Below, one piece after another: positions 6,461 through 14,441 of a DNA stretch of 17,631 nucleotides. How positions within the stretch are numbered: the first letter of the stretch is position 1; the number at the start of each line of letters is the position of its first letter. Both the position numbers and the translations under genes were made by a program. The notes beneath the pieces are model-generated. The model was not told where the DNA came from. It saw nothing but the letters and a program-made list of their open reading frames with translations, and ran no database searches. The stretch is from JANXVY01 sp038329675 (GTDB lineage Bacteria; Pseudomonadota; Alphaproteobacteria; Rhizobiales; Hyphomicrobiaceae): contig JBBQNE010000063.1 in assembly GCA_038329675.1 (NCBI GenBank), positions 1 through 17,631 on the forward strand. The letters are read 5' to 3'.

Positions 6461-7900
6461 CTAAGGGCGGATATCCCAGGTGGAGGTCGGCTCCCCGGTG
6501 TCGGGGTCTTTGCCATCTTTGATCATGACGCCCATCGCGATCAGCTCATCGCGCAGGCGGTCGCCTTCCTTAAAGTTGCGGGTGCGACGCGCAGCCAGGC
6601 GATCGGCGATCAGCGCTTCAACGCGGCGAGCATCGATCGCGATCGTCGGTTGGCCGTCGGCGAACGCCTCGCGGGTTTCGCCGTCGTAGAGCCCGATAAG
6701 TTCGAGCGAAGCGCGAAGCGTGGCTGCCGTCTCGCGGTTGCCCTTGCGCGCCGACTTGGCCAAGCCGTGGAGAATTGAAATCGCCGATGGCGTGTTGAGA
6801 TCATCTGAAACGGCTGCGAGAAACTCGGGCTCGGGGGCTGATGCTTCAACGCTGTGGATGGTCTCGGCGAAGTCCATCATCGTCTGGCGGGCTTGAACCA
6901 GCCGCTCCACCGTCCAGTCGATCGGCGACCGGTAAGCCGTGCCGAGCATCGCCAAGCGGCACACGCGGCCGGGCCAACGTTGACCGCCAAACGTATCGGT
7001 GGCGGTGAGTTGGTTGATGGTGATGAAGTTGCCAACCGACTTCGACATCTTTTGCCCTTCGACCTGGACGAAGCCGTTGTGCATGAACACCTTCGCCATG
7101 AACGGCGTGCCGTGGCCGCAGCACGATTGGGCAATCTCGTTTTCGTGGTGGGGGAACACGAGATCGACGCCGCCGCCGTGAATATCGAAGGTGTGGCCGA
7201 GGTGCTTGGCGGCCATCGCCGAGCACTCGATGTGCCAGCCGGGCCGCCCCGCGCCGTCGATCCCGCACGGGCTTGGCCAGCCGGGTTCGCCAGGTTTTCC
7301 CGGTTCGGCGGTTTTGGACGGCTTCCACAATACAAAGTCCATCGGATCGCGCTTGTAGGGCGCGATTTCAACGCGCGCGCCCGCCTCCATCTCGTCTTTG
7401 GAACGGCCCGACAGGGCGCCAAAATTCGCAATCGTGCCGACCGCGAAAAGCACGTGGCCGTCGGCGACGTAGGCGTGACCCTTAGCCACCAGCGCCTCGA
7501 TCAGGGCGCGCATTTCCGGCATGTGCTCCGTGGCGCGTGGCTCGATCGTCGGCGGTAGCGCGCCGAGCGTGGCGCAATCGCGATGGTATTGGGCCGTTGT
7601 TTCGGCGGTCAGCTTTGCGATTGCGGCATTCATGTCGCCGCCGTCAGCCAGTTCAACGGCGCGCGCGTTGATCTTGTCGTCGACGTCGGTGATGTTGCGG
7701 GCGTACGTCACGTGGTCGTCGCCATAGGTGTGCCGCAGCAGGCGAAACAGCGTGTCGAACACGATTACCGGTCGGCCGTTGCCGATGTGGACGAAGTCGT
7801 AGACCGTCGGCCCGCACACATACATCCGCACGTTGGCAGCGTCGATCGGCTCAAACCGCGCCTTGGTGCGCGTCAACGTGTTGTAGAGGTGCAGCGCCAT
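6461..7900 (-). CDS. cysS: Cysteinyl-tRNA synthetase
   Basis: A 479-residue class I aminoacyl-tRNA synthetase that charges tRNA-Cys using ATP in the cytosol. Nucleotide-binding HIGN is at 38-41 and KMSKS at 284-288. The zinc site that selects cysteine is complete: C29 (MYVCGPTVYDFVHIGN), C226 (GWHIECSAM), H251 and E255 (FPHHENEIAQS). Length and domain order fit the family. A short Gly/Pro-rich insertion (about residues 196-215, including PGKPGEPGWPSP) precedes the GWHIEC strand. The start at ATG 7900 aligns with the usual LYNTLT opening, and a near-consensus promoter lies about 20 nt upstream. It leads a probable two-gene unit with cimA and is divergent from the DUF2865 gene. Confidence 0.97.
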   Translation of the reverse strand: MALHLYNTLTRTKARFEPIDAANVRMYVCGPTVYDFVHIGNGRPVIVFDTLFRLLRHTYGDDHVTYARNITDVDDKINARAVELADGGDMNAAIAKLTAETTAQYHRDCATLGALPPTIEPRATEHMPEMRALIEALVAKGHAYVADGHVLFAVGTIANFGALSGRSKDEMEAGARVEIAPYKRDPMDFVLWKPSKTAEPGKPGEPGWPSPCGIDGAGRPGWHIECSAMAAKHLGHTFDIHGGGVDLVFPHHENEIAQSCCGHGTPFMAKVFMHNGFVQVEGQKMSKSVGNFITINQLTATDTFGGQRWPGRVCRLAMLGTAYRSPIDWTVERLVQARQTMMDFAETIHSVEASAPEPEFLAAVSDDLNTPSAISILHGLAKSARKGNRETAATLRASLELIGLYDGETREAFADGQPTIAIDARRVEALIADRLAARRTRNFKEGDRLRDELIAMGVMIKDGKDPDTGEPTSTWDIRP

Positions 7901-8314
7901 GGCGGTCCGGGTCAGAGCAGCCCCGGCTTATGCGAGCGGGCAGCAGGGGCGTCAAGGCAGCGCTACCGAGCCGCGACCTCGGCCCGCACCTGCTCAAGCA
8001 AAGCCTACCCACCTGTCCACGGGCTGCCGCATTTTGGGGCGATGTTGCGCTTGACTGTGGGGCTGGATGCGGGACCATGGCGTTGGTCGGGCGGAATTGA
8101 CTCGTTAACAGTCGAACGCGGTATCATGGCGTCGGACGGCGTCGTTGCAGCAAAACGGATTGCAAGCTTGAATTCGATACTTGGCCACCGTCAGACGATC
8201 GCATCCAGGGTTCAGCCGGGTCCGTGGGGACATGTGTGGATGCCGTGGCGGTTGTGGCTGCGGGGGCGTGTGTGGCTGCTGGCGAATGCTTGGCTGCGTG
8301 GGAATGGTGGCCGC
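7901..8314. other. Divergent intergenic region between cysS and the DUF2865 gene
   Basis: About 410 bases. The cysS promoter lies near its left end. On the plus strand TTGACT (8097-8102) and TATCAT (8122-8127) form a promoter-like pair, but the 19-base spacer is too long for confidence. From 8231 to 8317 the DNA is G-rich with repeated TGGCTGC words; read in the DUF2865 frame it encodes a Trp/Arg-rich stretch, so the true start of that gene might be as early as 8240 or 8126. Confidence 0.4.
7927..7955 (-). promoter_or_regulatory. Promoter of cysS-cimA
   Basis: TTGACG (7955-7950), 17 bases, CATAAG (7932-7927) on the minus strand. This is one of the best matches in the window to the alphaproteobacterial housekeeping consensus. 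Transcription would start near 7920, giving a leader of about 20 nt to the cysS ATG, so no leader-based attenuation is expected. Confidence 0.55.
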
Positions 8315-9502
8315 ATGGCTGATCGTGGCCCGTTGGGGTTGTGTCGCCGATCGCGGGGCGGGCACCGGTCGCTTTGGACGGTCGCGCTTGCGTTGGCCAT
8401 CGGCTCAGCTGGGTTCGTCAGCCTGACGGCGGCGCCAGCCTCAGCGCAGGGCTTCAAGTGGCCGTGGGAAGATACGCCGGTTCGACCGCGCGAGCCGCTG
8501 AACCGACCGCCGCCCGCGCCGATTCCGGGGCAGCCCGGTTTCCCGCAGCAGGGCTTCCCGCCGCCGGGTCAATTCGGCGCGCCCGCACCCGCCGCTCCGA
8601 TGTCGCCGGTGCAAGCGCCGCAGGGTGGCCAATGGATGACGCGCGCACCGATTTGCGTCCAGCTCGAGCAGCGGCTTGCCCAGGAAAACCAAAAGGGCAG
8701 CGCGGCACGCGATCAGATGCCTAAGCTCGAAACGGAGATCCGCGATCTCGACCGGACCTTTCAGCAGGGCGAAAACCAGCTTCAGCGGGCCGATTGCTAC
8801 GACTTTTTCTTGTTTGCCAAATCGCTTCGCAATACGCGCCAGTGTCGCGATCTGTCCCAGCAGATCGAGAACGCGAAACGGCGGCTTGGCGAGCTAGAAG
8901 CTCAACGCCAGCAGATCATCGCGTCTAGCGGGCGCAGCTACGCCGACGACATCCGCCGCGAACTGTCGCGCAACAATTGCGGCGGGGCCTATCAACAGGA
9001 TGCAAGCCGTGGGTCGCCAGGCGGCGGTGGCTCGGTGTGGAATGATAGCGAAGGCGGGCTCGGCGGGTCCACATGGGGAGGGGCAGCGTCGCAGTATAAT
9101 ACGTACCGGACGGTGTGTGTGCGCTTGTGCGACGGGTATTATTTCCCGGTCAGCTTCGCCACGTTGCCGCAGCGATTCGAGCAGGATTCGGGCGTGTGCT
9201 CGTCGAAGTGCGCGGCGCCGACCGAACTTTATTACCATCCCAACCCGGGTGGCGCGATGGAGCAGGCGGTTGGGGCCAAGACGCAGGAGCCGTACACGCG
9301 CCTCAAAACGGCGTTCCGTTACCGCGAGCAGTTGGTGGCTGGTTGTTCGTGCAAGGAAGCTGAGTACGTACCGTCGGCATCCGATGGCCCGCTTGCCCCG
9401 CGGCCGCCAGCATCCAACAAGCGCGCGGATCGTGCGACCACCGATCGTGCGACCACCGATCGTGCGACCACTGGCGCGCCGCTCGAGCCGGTTCCGCGCT
9501 GA
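8315..9502 (+). CDS. Secreted DUF2865 domain protein
   Basis: A 395-residue exported protein of unknown function. A signal peptide (basic n-region, hydrophobic core 20-38, predicted cut after ASA at 44) is followed by a Pro/Gly/Gln-rich linker (50-105), a charged helical, probably coiled-coil region (about 112-205) and the DUF2865 domain (about 255-350). That domain contains VCVRLCDGYYFPVSF, GVCSSKC, PTELYYHPNPGGAMEQAV and a final CSC. Ten cysteines outside the signal peptide, several in CxxxC spacing, suggest disulfides in the periplasm or cell surface. The C-terminal tail carries three RATTD-type repeats. DUF2865 is mainly an alphaproteobacterial family without assigned activity. ATG 8315 has GGTGG four bases upstream; ATG 8240 with GGGGA is an alternative that would lengthen the n-region with Trp-rich sequence. 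The gene is divergent from cysS. Confidence 0.85.
   Translation: MADRGPLGLCRRSRGGHRSLWTVALALAIGSAGFVSLTAAPASAQGFKWPWEDTPVRPREPLNRPPPAPIPGQPGFPQQGFPPPGQFGAPAPAAPMSPVQAPQGGQWMTRAPICVQLEQRLAQENQKGSAARDQMPKLETEIRDLDRTFQQGENQLQRADCYDFFLFAKSLRNTRQCRDLSQQIENAKRRLGELEAQRQQIIASSGRSYADDIRRELSRNNCGGAYQQDASRGSPGGGGSVWNDSEGGLGGSTWGGAASQYNTYRTVCVRLCDGYYFPVSFATLPQRFEQDSGVCSSKCAAPTELYYHPNPGGAMEQAVGAKTQEPYTRLKTAFRYREQLVAGCSCKEAEYVPSASDGPLAPRPPASNKRADRATTDRATTDRATTGAPLEPVPR
9428..9472 (+). repeat. Three 15-bp tandem repeats in the DUF2865 gene
   Basis: gatcgtgcgaccacc occurs three times head to tail (9428, 9443, 9458; the last copy ends in t). It is in frame and encodes DRATT units in the hydrophilic C-terminal tail. 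Copy number would be expected to vary between strains. Confidence 0.9.
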
Positions 9503-9575
9503 GCAACGGGCGGCCCTTGCGCTTCCTATGCACGTTGCAATTGTCGGCGCGCGGCGGGGCTGCTAACGGGGCTTG

Positions 9576-10373
9576 ATGTTGATCGACCACCACTGCCACC
9601 TCGACTTTCCCGACTTCGCCGACGACCTCGACGGCGTCATTGCGCGTGCGCACGCTGCCCGCGTTACCCAGATGGTGACGATCTCAACCCACGTGCGCCG
9701 ATTTGATCGACTGCGGGCGATCGTCGAGCGCTTTGAAAGCGTGATGGCGTCGATCGGGACGCATCCCCACAACGCCGATGAAGAGCGTGGCATCACCGCC
9801 GATGAGTTGATCGCGTTGTCGGCCCATCCAAAGGTCGTCGCGATCGGCGAAGCAGGGCTCGATTATTACTACAAGAAGTCTTCGCCCGACGCGCAGGCCG
9901 ACGGCTTCCGGGTCCACATCAAGGCCGCGCGCGAAACGGGCCTGCCTCTGGAAATTCACACCCGCGAGGCAGACGCAGATACGCTCGCCGTTTTGACTGC
10001 CGAACATGCCAAGGGTCCGTTCCCGGCAGTCCTGCACTGCTATACGGGGGGTCGAGACCTTGCGATGCGCGCGGTCGATATGGGGCTGTACGTGTCGTTT
10101 TCGGGCGTTGTCAGCTTTAAAAAAGCCGATGCGTTGCGGGCGATCGCAACGGAGGTCCCACTCGATCGCATTTTGGTTGAAACCGACGCGCCGTTTTTTG
10201 CCCCCGACCCGTTCCGGGGCAAAACCAACGAGCCAGCCTACGTCGTCCACACCGCTCGTGCGATCGCCAAGGCTCGCGGCTTGAGCGAGGCGGCGTTTGC
10301 TGCAGCGACGACGGATAATTTCTATCGGCTATTCACGAAGGCCCGCCGTCCCGCGGCGACCGCAGCGGCATGA
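9576..10373 (+). CDS. TatD family metal-dependent hydrolase/DNase
   Basis: A 265-residue TIM-barrel amidohydrolase-type enzyme. Metal ligands are visible in order: H6 and H8 (DHHCHLDF), E92 (GEAGLDYYY), H128 (EIHTREAD), H154 (LHCYTGG) and D204 (VETDAPFFAP). TatD proteins are magnesium-dependent nucleases that trim DNA or RNA 3' ends and are linked to DNA repair; the physiological substrate is not fixed by sequence. ATG 9576 is preferred over the adjoining TTG; GGGG lies 4 bases upstream. The stop overlaps the next gene's start as ATGA, implying translational coupling. In many alphaproteobacteria metG precedes this pair; here a DUF2865 gene lies upstream instead. Confidence 0.94.
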   Translation: MLIDHHCHLDFPDFADDLDGVIARAHAARVTQMVTISTHVRRFDRLRAIVERFESVMASIGTHPHNADEERGITADELIALSAHPKVVAIGEAGLDYYYKKSSPDAQADGFRVHIKAARETGLPLEIHTREADADTLAVLTAEHAKGPFPAVLHCYTGGRDLAMRAVDMGLYVSFSGVVSFKKADALRAIATEVPLDRILVETDAPFFAPDPFRGKTNEPAYVVHTARAIAKARGLSEAAFAAATTDNFYRLFTKARRPAATAAA

Positions 10374-11233
10374 ACTTGCGCGTAACGATCCTTGGCTGTG
10401 GCTCATCGGGTGGCGTTCCCCGGGTCGCGGGCGGCTGGGGTAAGTGCGATCCATCGAACCCAAAAAACCGCCGTCGCCGGTGCTCGATCCTGGTTGAACG
10501 GCGCGGACCGGATGGCCGCACGGCGGTATTGATCGACACCTCGCCAGATCTCCGCGAGCAGTTGTTAGCTGTCCGGCTGATGGCGCTCGACGCGGTGCTC
10601 TACACCCACGACCACGCCGACCATACCCACGGCATCGATGACCTGCGGATGGTGGCCTACGCCATGAAGACGCGCGTTGCCTGCCACATGGATTCGGTGA
10701 CGCGCGAGGCGCTCCAACGGCGGTTTGCCTATTGCTTTGAAGCCTCGCCCGGCTCGACCTACCCGCCGATATTGCAGGCGATCGAAATCCCGTCCGACGG
10801 CCGGATCGTGATCGAAGGGCCCGGTGGGGCAATTGAGTTTACCGCCATTCGCCAGCACCATGGCGATATTGGCAGCCTCGGGTATCGCTTCGGTAACGTT
10901 GGCTATTCGCCCGATATCTCGGGGTTCATTGACGGGTCTGAGCGTCTGTTACGCAATCTTGATGTTTGGATTGTCGACGCGTTACGGCACGAGCCGCATC
11001 CGAGCCATTTCCACCTGAAGCGCGCGCTGCAGTGGATCGGGCGGCTCAGCCCCACGCGGGCACTATTGACGCATATGACCGCTGAACTTGACTACGACAC
11101 GCTACGCCGCACGTTGCCCTCGCACGTCGAACCGGCCTACGACGGCCTCGTTTTAGAGCTCGGCAGCCTCAGTGGTGGCGCAAGCGAAGCGGTCAAAAAC
11201 GCTGCCTCGGCGACGTCGAGCGACCAATCTTAA
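10370..11233 (+). CDS. MBL-fold metal-dependent hydrolase, PhnP-like
   Basis: A 287-residue metallo-beta-lactamase-fold protein. It begins LRVTILGCGSSGGVPR, typical of the PhnP/RNase Z-like branch, and has the dinuclear metal motif THDHADH (H80, H82, D84, H85), HHGD (163-166), D182 in YSPDIS and H235 in LLTHM. Relatives act as phosphodiesterases on cyclic phosphates or nucleic acids. No phosphonate (phn) genes are nearby, so a PhnP role in C-P lyase metabolism is unlikely here. It overlaps tatD by four bases (ATGA), a conserved alphaproteobacterial arrangement suggesting a shared, perhaps nucleotide-related, role. The C-terminal tail is Ala/Ser-rich. Confidence 0.92.
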   Translation: MNLRVTILGCGSSGGVPRVAGGWGKCDPSNPKNRRRRCSILVERRGPDGRTAVLIDTSPDLREQLLAVRLMALDAVLYTHDHADHTHGIDDLRMVAYAMKTRVACHMDSVTREALQRRFAYCFEASPGSTYPPILQAIEIPSDGRIVIEGPGGAIEFTAIRQHHGDIGSLGYRFGNVGYSPDISGFIDGSERLLRNLDVWIVDALRHEPHPSHFHLKRALQWIGRLSPTRALLTHMTAELDYDTLRRTLPSHVEPAYDGLVLELGSLSGGASEAVKNAASATSSDQS

Positions 11234-11332
11234 CGTTTAAAAGCCTGCTCTTTAGCGGGAGTTTACCTTCTCCAACTACCGTCGCTGCCACGACGATTGG
11301 GCTTATCGCCCTATTTTGCGGAGAACGCCCCG

Positions 11333-13594
11333 ATGTCGAGCACGGTTTCAGCTGCAACACTGGCGCGCCCGGCCCTGACCCACGATAAAGTGCTTTGGCT
11401 TTATGTCGCGACGATTTTTATGTCGGCGTTCTTGCTGTTCGCGGTGCAGCCGATCTTTGCCAAAATGTTGCTGCCGAAACTTGGCGGTGCACCGGCCGTA
11501 TGGGCCGTCTCGATGTGCTTTTTCCAAGCGGTGCTGCTTGGAGGTTATTTTTATGCGCACGCCTTAAACCGATTTCTGCCGGTCCGAACGATCCCGATTG
11601 TTCACATTTGCGTCTTGGCATTGGCCGTGTTGGCTTTGCCGTTCGGCCTGCCAGCTGGCGCTAATCCGCCTGAAAACCCGAGCTATATTTGGATGATGTC
11701 GACGCTGGCGCTGGGCGTCGGCTTGCCGTTCTTTGCGATTTCGGCCAACGCGCCACTGATACAAACGTGGTTTGCTCGAACCGGGCATCCGCACGCTGCC
11801 GACCCGTATTTTTTATACGGCGCCTCAAACATCGGTTCGCTGCTGGCGCTACTCGCCTACCCGTTCGCCATCGAGCCATGGCTCGGCCTCAACACGCAAT
11901 CGTGGGTTTGGACGGTCGGCTACGTTGTCTTGGTCGGGCTCATTGCGGTGTCTGGCGCCGTGATGATGATGTTGGCCAAAGCTGACATCGCCGCCGACGC
12001 CCCGCAGCAGTCGATCGCACCCGTTACTTGGCATCAGCGCGTGATGTGGGTCGGGCTCTCGTTCGTGCCATCGGGTCTCCTGGTTGCGCTGACGACGCAC
12101 ATCTCAACCGACATTGCTTCGATGCCGTTGTTATGGGTCATTCCGCTGGCGGTTTACTTGATGACGTTTATGTTCGCATTTCGGGACACACCGCTGATCC
12201 CGGACCGATGGTTGTCAATTGCCGCTGGCCCGCTCGTTGCCGCGATGGTGCTTGTCTACACCGTGCCCGCGTTGACGAACATGGCCGTCCACTTTGTCTT
12301 GGCGTTCGCGACATTCATCGTGCTTGTCGTGATGAACCACCGCGAACTTTACCGCCAACGCCCGCCTGTCCAGCACCTGACCGAATTCTATCTGTGGATG
12401 AGCTTTGGTGGCGTGCTTGGTGGAATGGCGTGTAGCCTGGTTGCGCCGCAGTTGTTTAACTCGATCGTCGAATATCCGATGTTGATGGTGCTCGGGTTAG
12501 CCGGGCAAGCTGCAATCTTGGCCGGTGCCAAATCGGATCGCGACGAAGCCGTCGGGTTTCTCATCATCGTCGCGATCGCCTTGGCGCTTGGGTTCGTTGC
12601 AACGAACTCCTCACCCCCGTCGATCCAACCGACCTTGGTGCTGGCATCGTTCCTCTTCGGCTCGGTGATTGCGGCCACGTTTTATTGTCGCAAGCCGCAC
12701 ATGGCTTTGGTTGCCTGCTTGGCGTCGTTTGCGGCCATCGCGCTGTTTCCAAAACAAACCGGACTTATCGCGCAAGAACGTGGGTTCTTTGGCGTCGTTC
12801 AAGTGCTGGACCATGGCGCAAAGCGCATGATGATCCTCGGCACTACTCTGCACGGGGCCGAACGTATCCATGCCGTCGGTCAGGCGCCAGAACGCCCGCA
12901 GCCTGTCACCTACTACCATCCCGAAAACCCAATGCCGAAGGGCCTCGAAGCGGCTCGAGCGATCGCGCGGGATGCCAACAACTTTAGGGTCGGGATCGTT
13001 GGGCTCGGCGTCGGTGCCATGGCGTGTTATGGCAAGTCTGGCGAAGCGTGGCGGTTTTATGAAATCGATCCGCTCGTCATCGACCTCGCGTCGAACCCGA
13101 AATACTTTTCATACCTGACGAAATGCCCCGTCTCGGAAGGCATCAAGCTCGGCGATGCCCGTCTAACGCTGCAGCGCGAAGCCACCCAATCGTTCGACTA
13201 TTTGTTGATCGACGCGTTTTCGTCCGATGTCGTCCCGGTCCACCTTTTGACACGGGAGTCGATCGGCATGTACCTCGACCGGATCAAGCCGAACGGTGTT
13301 CTAGCGCTGCACGTCTCCAGCCGTATACTCGACGTCGACGATGTGGCGGCGGCCACGGCGGGCAGCATCGAGGGCGCAAGTGTTACGATTATGCGAACGA
13401 AAGGTCTGACGGCCGTCGATAACTTTGAACGGACAGGGTCGAACGTGGTGTTCGTGACCCGCTCGCCCGAAGCGACCGCGAAGGTGCGAGCAATGGCTGG
13501 CGCGACCGTTCCCGTTGACACGGGCATTACGCCATGGACCGATGATTATTCAGACGTCATCAGCTCGATCATTCGCCACGCACGCAAACCGTGA
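11333..13594 (+). CDS. Polytopic membrane protein fused to a spermidine-synthase-like domain
   Basis: A 753-residue fusion. Residues about 20-490 contain roughly 14-15 hydrophobic helices, starting LWLYVATIFMSAFLLFAVQP, which is typical of the fused MFS/spermidine-synthase family. From about 551 a Rossmann-type domain follows: GIVGLGVGAMACYG is the nucleotide or SAM-binding glycine loop, YEIDP the acidic strand end, and LLIDAFSSDVVPVHLL (about 623) occupies the place of the catalytic Asp loop in aminopropyltransferases. Whether it makes polyamines is unknown; no speD gene is seen here, although a PLP decarboxylase possibly for ornithine lies at the other end of the window. ATG 11333 has GGAG 10 bases upstream; an in-frame start at 11297 lacks one. 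It is 99 nt after the MBL gene and convergent with the SDR gene. Confidence 0.88.
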   Translation: MSSTVSAATLARPALTHDKVLWLYVATIFMSAFLLFAVQPIFAKMLLPKLGGAPAVWAVSMCFFQAVLLGGYFYAHALNRFLPVRTIPIVHICVLALAVLALPFGLPAGANPPENPSYIWMMSTLALGVGLPFFAISANAPLIQTWFARTGHPHAADPYFLYGASNIGSLLALLAYPFAIEPWLGLNTQSWVWTVGYVVLVGLIAVSGAVMMMLAKADIAADAPQQSIAPVTWHQRVMWVGLSFVPSGLLVALTTHISTDIASMPLLWVIPLAVYLMTFMFAFRDTPLIPDRWLSIAAGPLVAAMVLVYTVPALTNMAVHFVLAFATFIVLVVMNHRELYRQRPPVQHLTEFYLWMSFGGVLGGMACSLVAPQLFNSIVEYPMLMVLGLAGQAAILAGAKSDRDEAVGFLIIVAIALALGFVATNSSPPSIQPTLVLASFLFGSVIAATFYCRKPHMALVACLASFAAIALFPKQTGLIAQERGFFGVVQVLDHGAKRMMILGTTLHGAERIHAVGQAPERPQPVTYYHPENPMPKGLEAARAIARDANNFRVGIVGLGVGAMACYGKSGEAWRFYEIDPLVIDLASNPKYFSYLTKCPVSEGIKLGDARLTLQREATQSFDYLLIDAFSSDVVPVHLLTRESIGMYLDRIKPNGVLALHVSSRILDVDDVAAATAGSIEGASVTIMRTKGLTAVDNFERTGSNVVFVTRSPEATAKVRAMAGATVPVDTGITPWTDDYSDVISSIIRHARKP

Positions 13595-13605
13595 CGGCGA
13601 ATGAT
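13568..13605. terminator. Hairpin spanning the stop codon between convergent genes
   Basis: ATCATTCGCC (13568-13577) and GGCGAATGAT (13596-13605) are exact reverse complements around an 18-nt loop that contains the TGA of the fused membrane protein. It sits in the 31-nt gap between convergent genes and would form in transcripts from both strands. It lacks a T-tract, so a bidirectional terminator role is plausible but unproven. Confidence 0.4.
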
Positions 13606-13625
13606 GATTGTAGCAAGTGGGTGGC

Positions 13626-14441
13626 TTAACCCGTTGGCGCCATCGCGTCGCGCAGTTCGGCATATTCGAAACTGCGCCCGTTAACGTCGGAAGCGGGCAG
13701 CGCCAGTTCGACAACGATCGGTGCAACGGCCTCTGGCGTTGGCAACGTCATTGGATCTTCACCTGGGAACGCTTTGGCCCGCATCGCCGTGCGGACCGGG
13801 CCAGGGTTCAATAGGCAAGCAGCAACCTTAGTCGTTGCGACCTCAGCGGCGTAGGTTTTGACGAGCGTCTCAAGGGCAGCTTTTGAGACGGCGTATGGGC
13901 CCCAGTACGCGGTTGATTTGCGAGCAGCACTCGATGTGATGAAGATGGCCCGACCTGCGTCCGAGCGCTGAAGGAGGGGGTCGAGTGTTCGGATCAGCCG
14001 AAAGTTGGCCCCGAGGTTGAGGTTTAGCGTATAGTCCCAGACGTCATTCGTCAGGTGCGCGATCGGCGTCAGGTTACCCAGCGTGCCAGCGTTACCGATC
14101 AAGATGTCGAGCTTGCCCCAACGCTCGTAGAGTGCAGGACCGAGCTGGTCGACCCGGTCGAGGCGTTTCATGTCGAGTTGCAGGATCGTCGCCTTGCCGC
14201 CGATCGCGACAATGGCGTCATCCACTTCTTCGAGCGCGCCAGCGGTGCGCGCTGAGATGACAACATGGGCGCCCTCGGTGGCAAGCGCCAGAGCGATGGC
14301 GCGGCCAAGCCCACGCGAGGCGCCGGTCACTAGTGCGACACGCCCGGCTAGACGTTTGCCCTCGGTCATGAGCTTGGATTGCTTTACGTTGCGTTGATTT
14401 TGGTCATGGGTCCCGCTGTCCGACCCGCCGCTGTCGACCAT
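13626..14441 (-). CDS. SDR family NAD(P)-dependent oxidoreductase
   Basis: A 271-residue short-chain dehydrogenase/reductase. TGASRGLG (39-46) is the cofactor-binding glycine motif, N117-A118-G119 stabilises the central sheet, and the catalytic set is Ser170/171 (ITSSAARKS) with Y183 and K187 (YAVSK). The substrate is not predictable. ATG 14441 overlaps the purF stop as TAATG, with GAGGG three bases upstream inside purF, so translation is probably coupled. An internal ATG at 14369 would give the conventional N-terminus (MTEGKRLAGRVALVTG) but has no ribosome site; the first 24 residues may be an extra hydrophilic tail or untranslated. SDR genes directly after purF are common in alphaproteobacteria, though no purine role is established. 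Confidence 0.9.
   Translation of the reverse strand: MVDSGGSDSGTHDQNQRNVKQSKLMTEGKRLAGRVALVTGASRGLGRAIALALATEGAHVVISARTAGALEEVDDAIVAIGGKATILQLDMKRLDRVDQLGPALYERWGKLDILIGNAGTLGNLTPIAHLTNDVWDYTLNLNLGANFRLIRTLDPLLQRSDAGRAIFITSSAARKSTAYWGPYAVSKAALETLVKTYAAEVATTKVAACLLNPGPVRTAMRAKAFPGEDPMTLPTPEAVAPIVVELALPASDVNGRSFEYAELRDAMAPTG

Noticed and set aside
6854..7558. 234-codon plus-strand frame inside cysS
   Set aside because: Antisense shadow of a confidently identified synthetase; composition is typical of reverse-frame translation.
7583..8314. Upstream open extension of the DUF2865 frame into cysS
   Set aside because: The frame is open by composition only; it overlaps cysS antisense and the family and signal peptide begin after 8315.
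11299..11316. GGGC-TTATC-GCCC followed by TATTTT before the membrane fusion gene
   Set aside because: The stem has only four pairs and lies about 65 nt past the MBL stop; too weak to call a terminator, and the start of the next gene is close.
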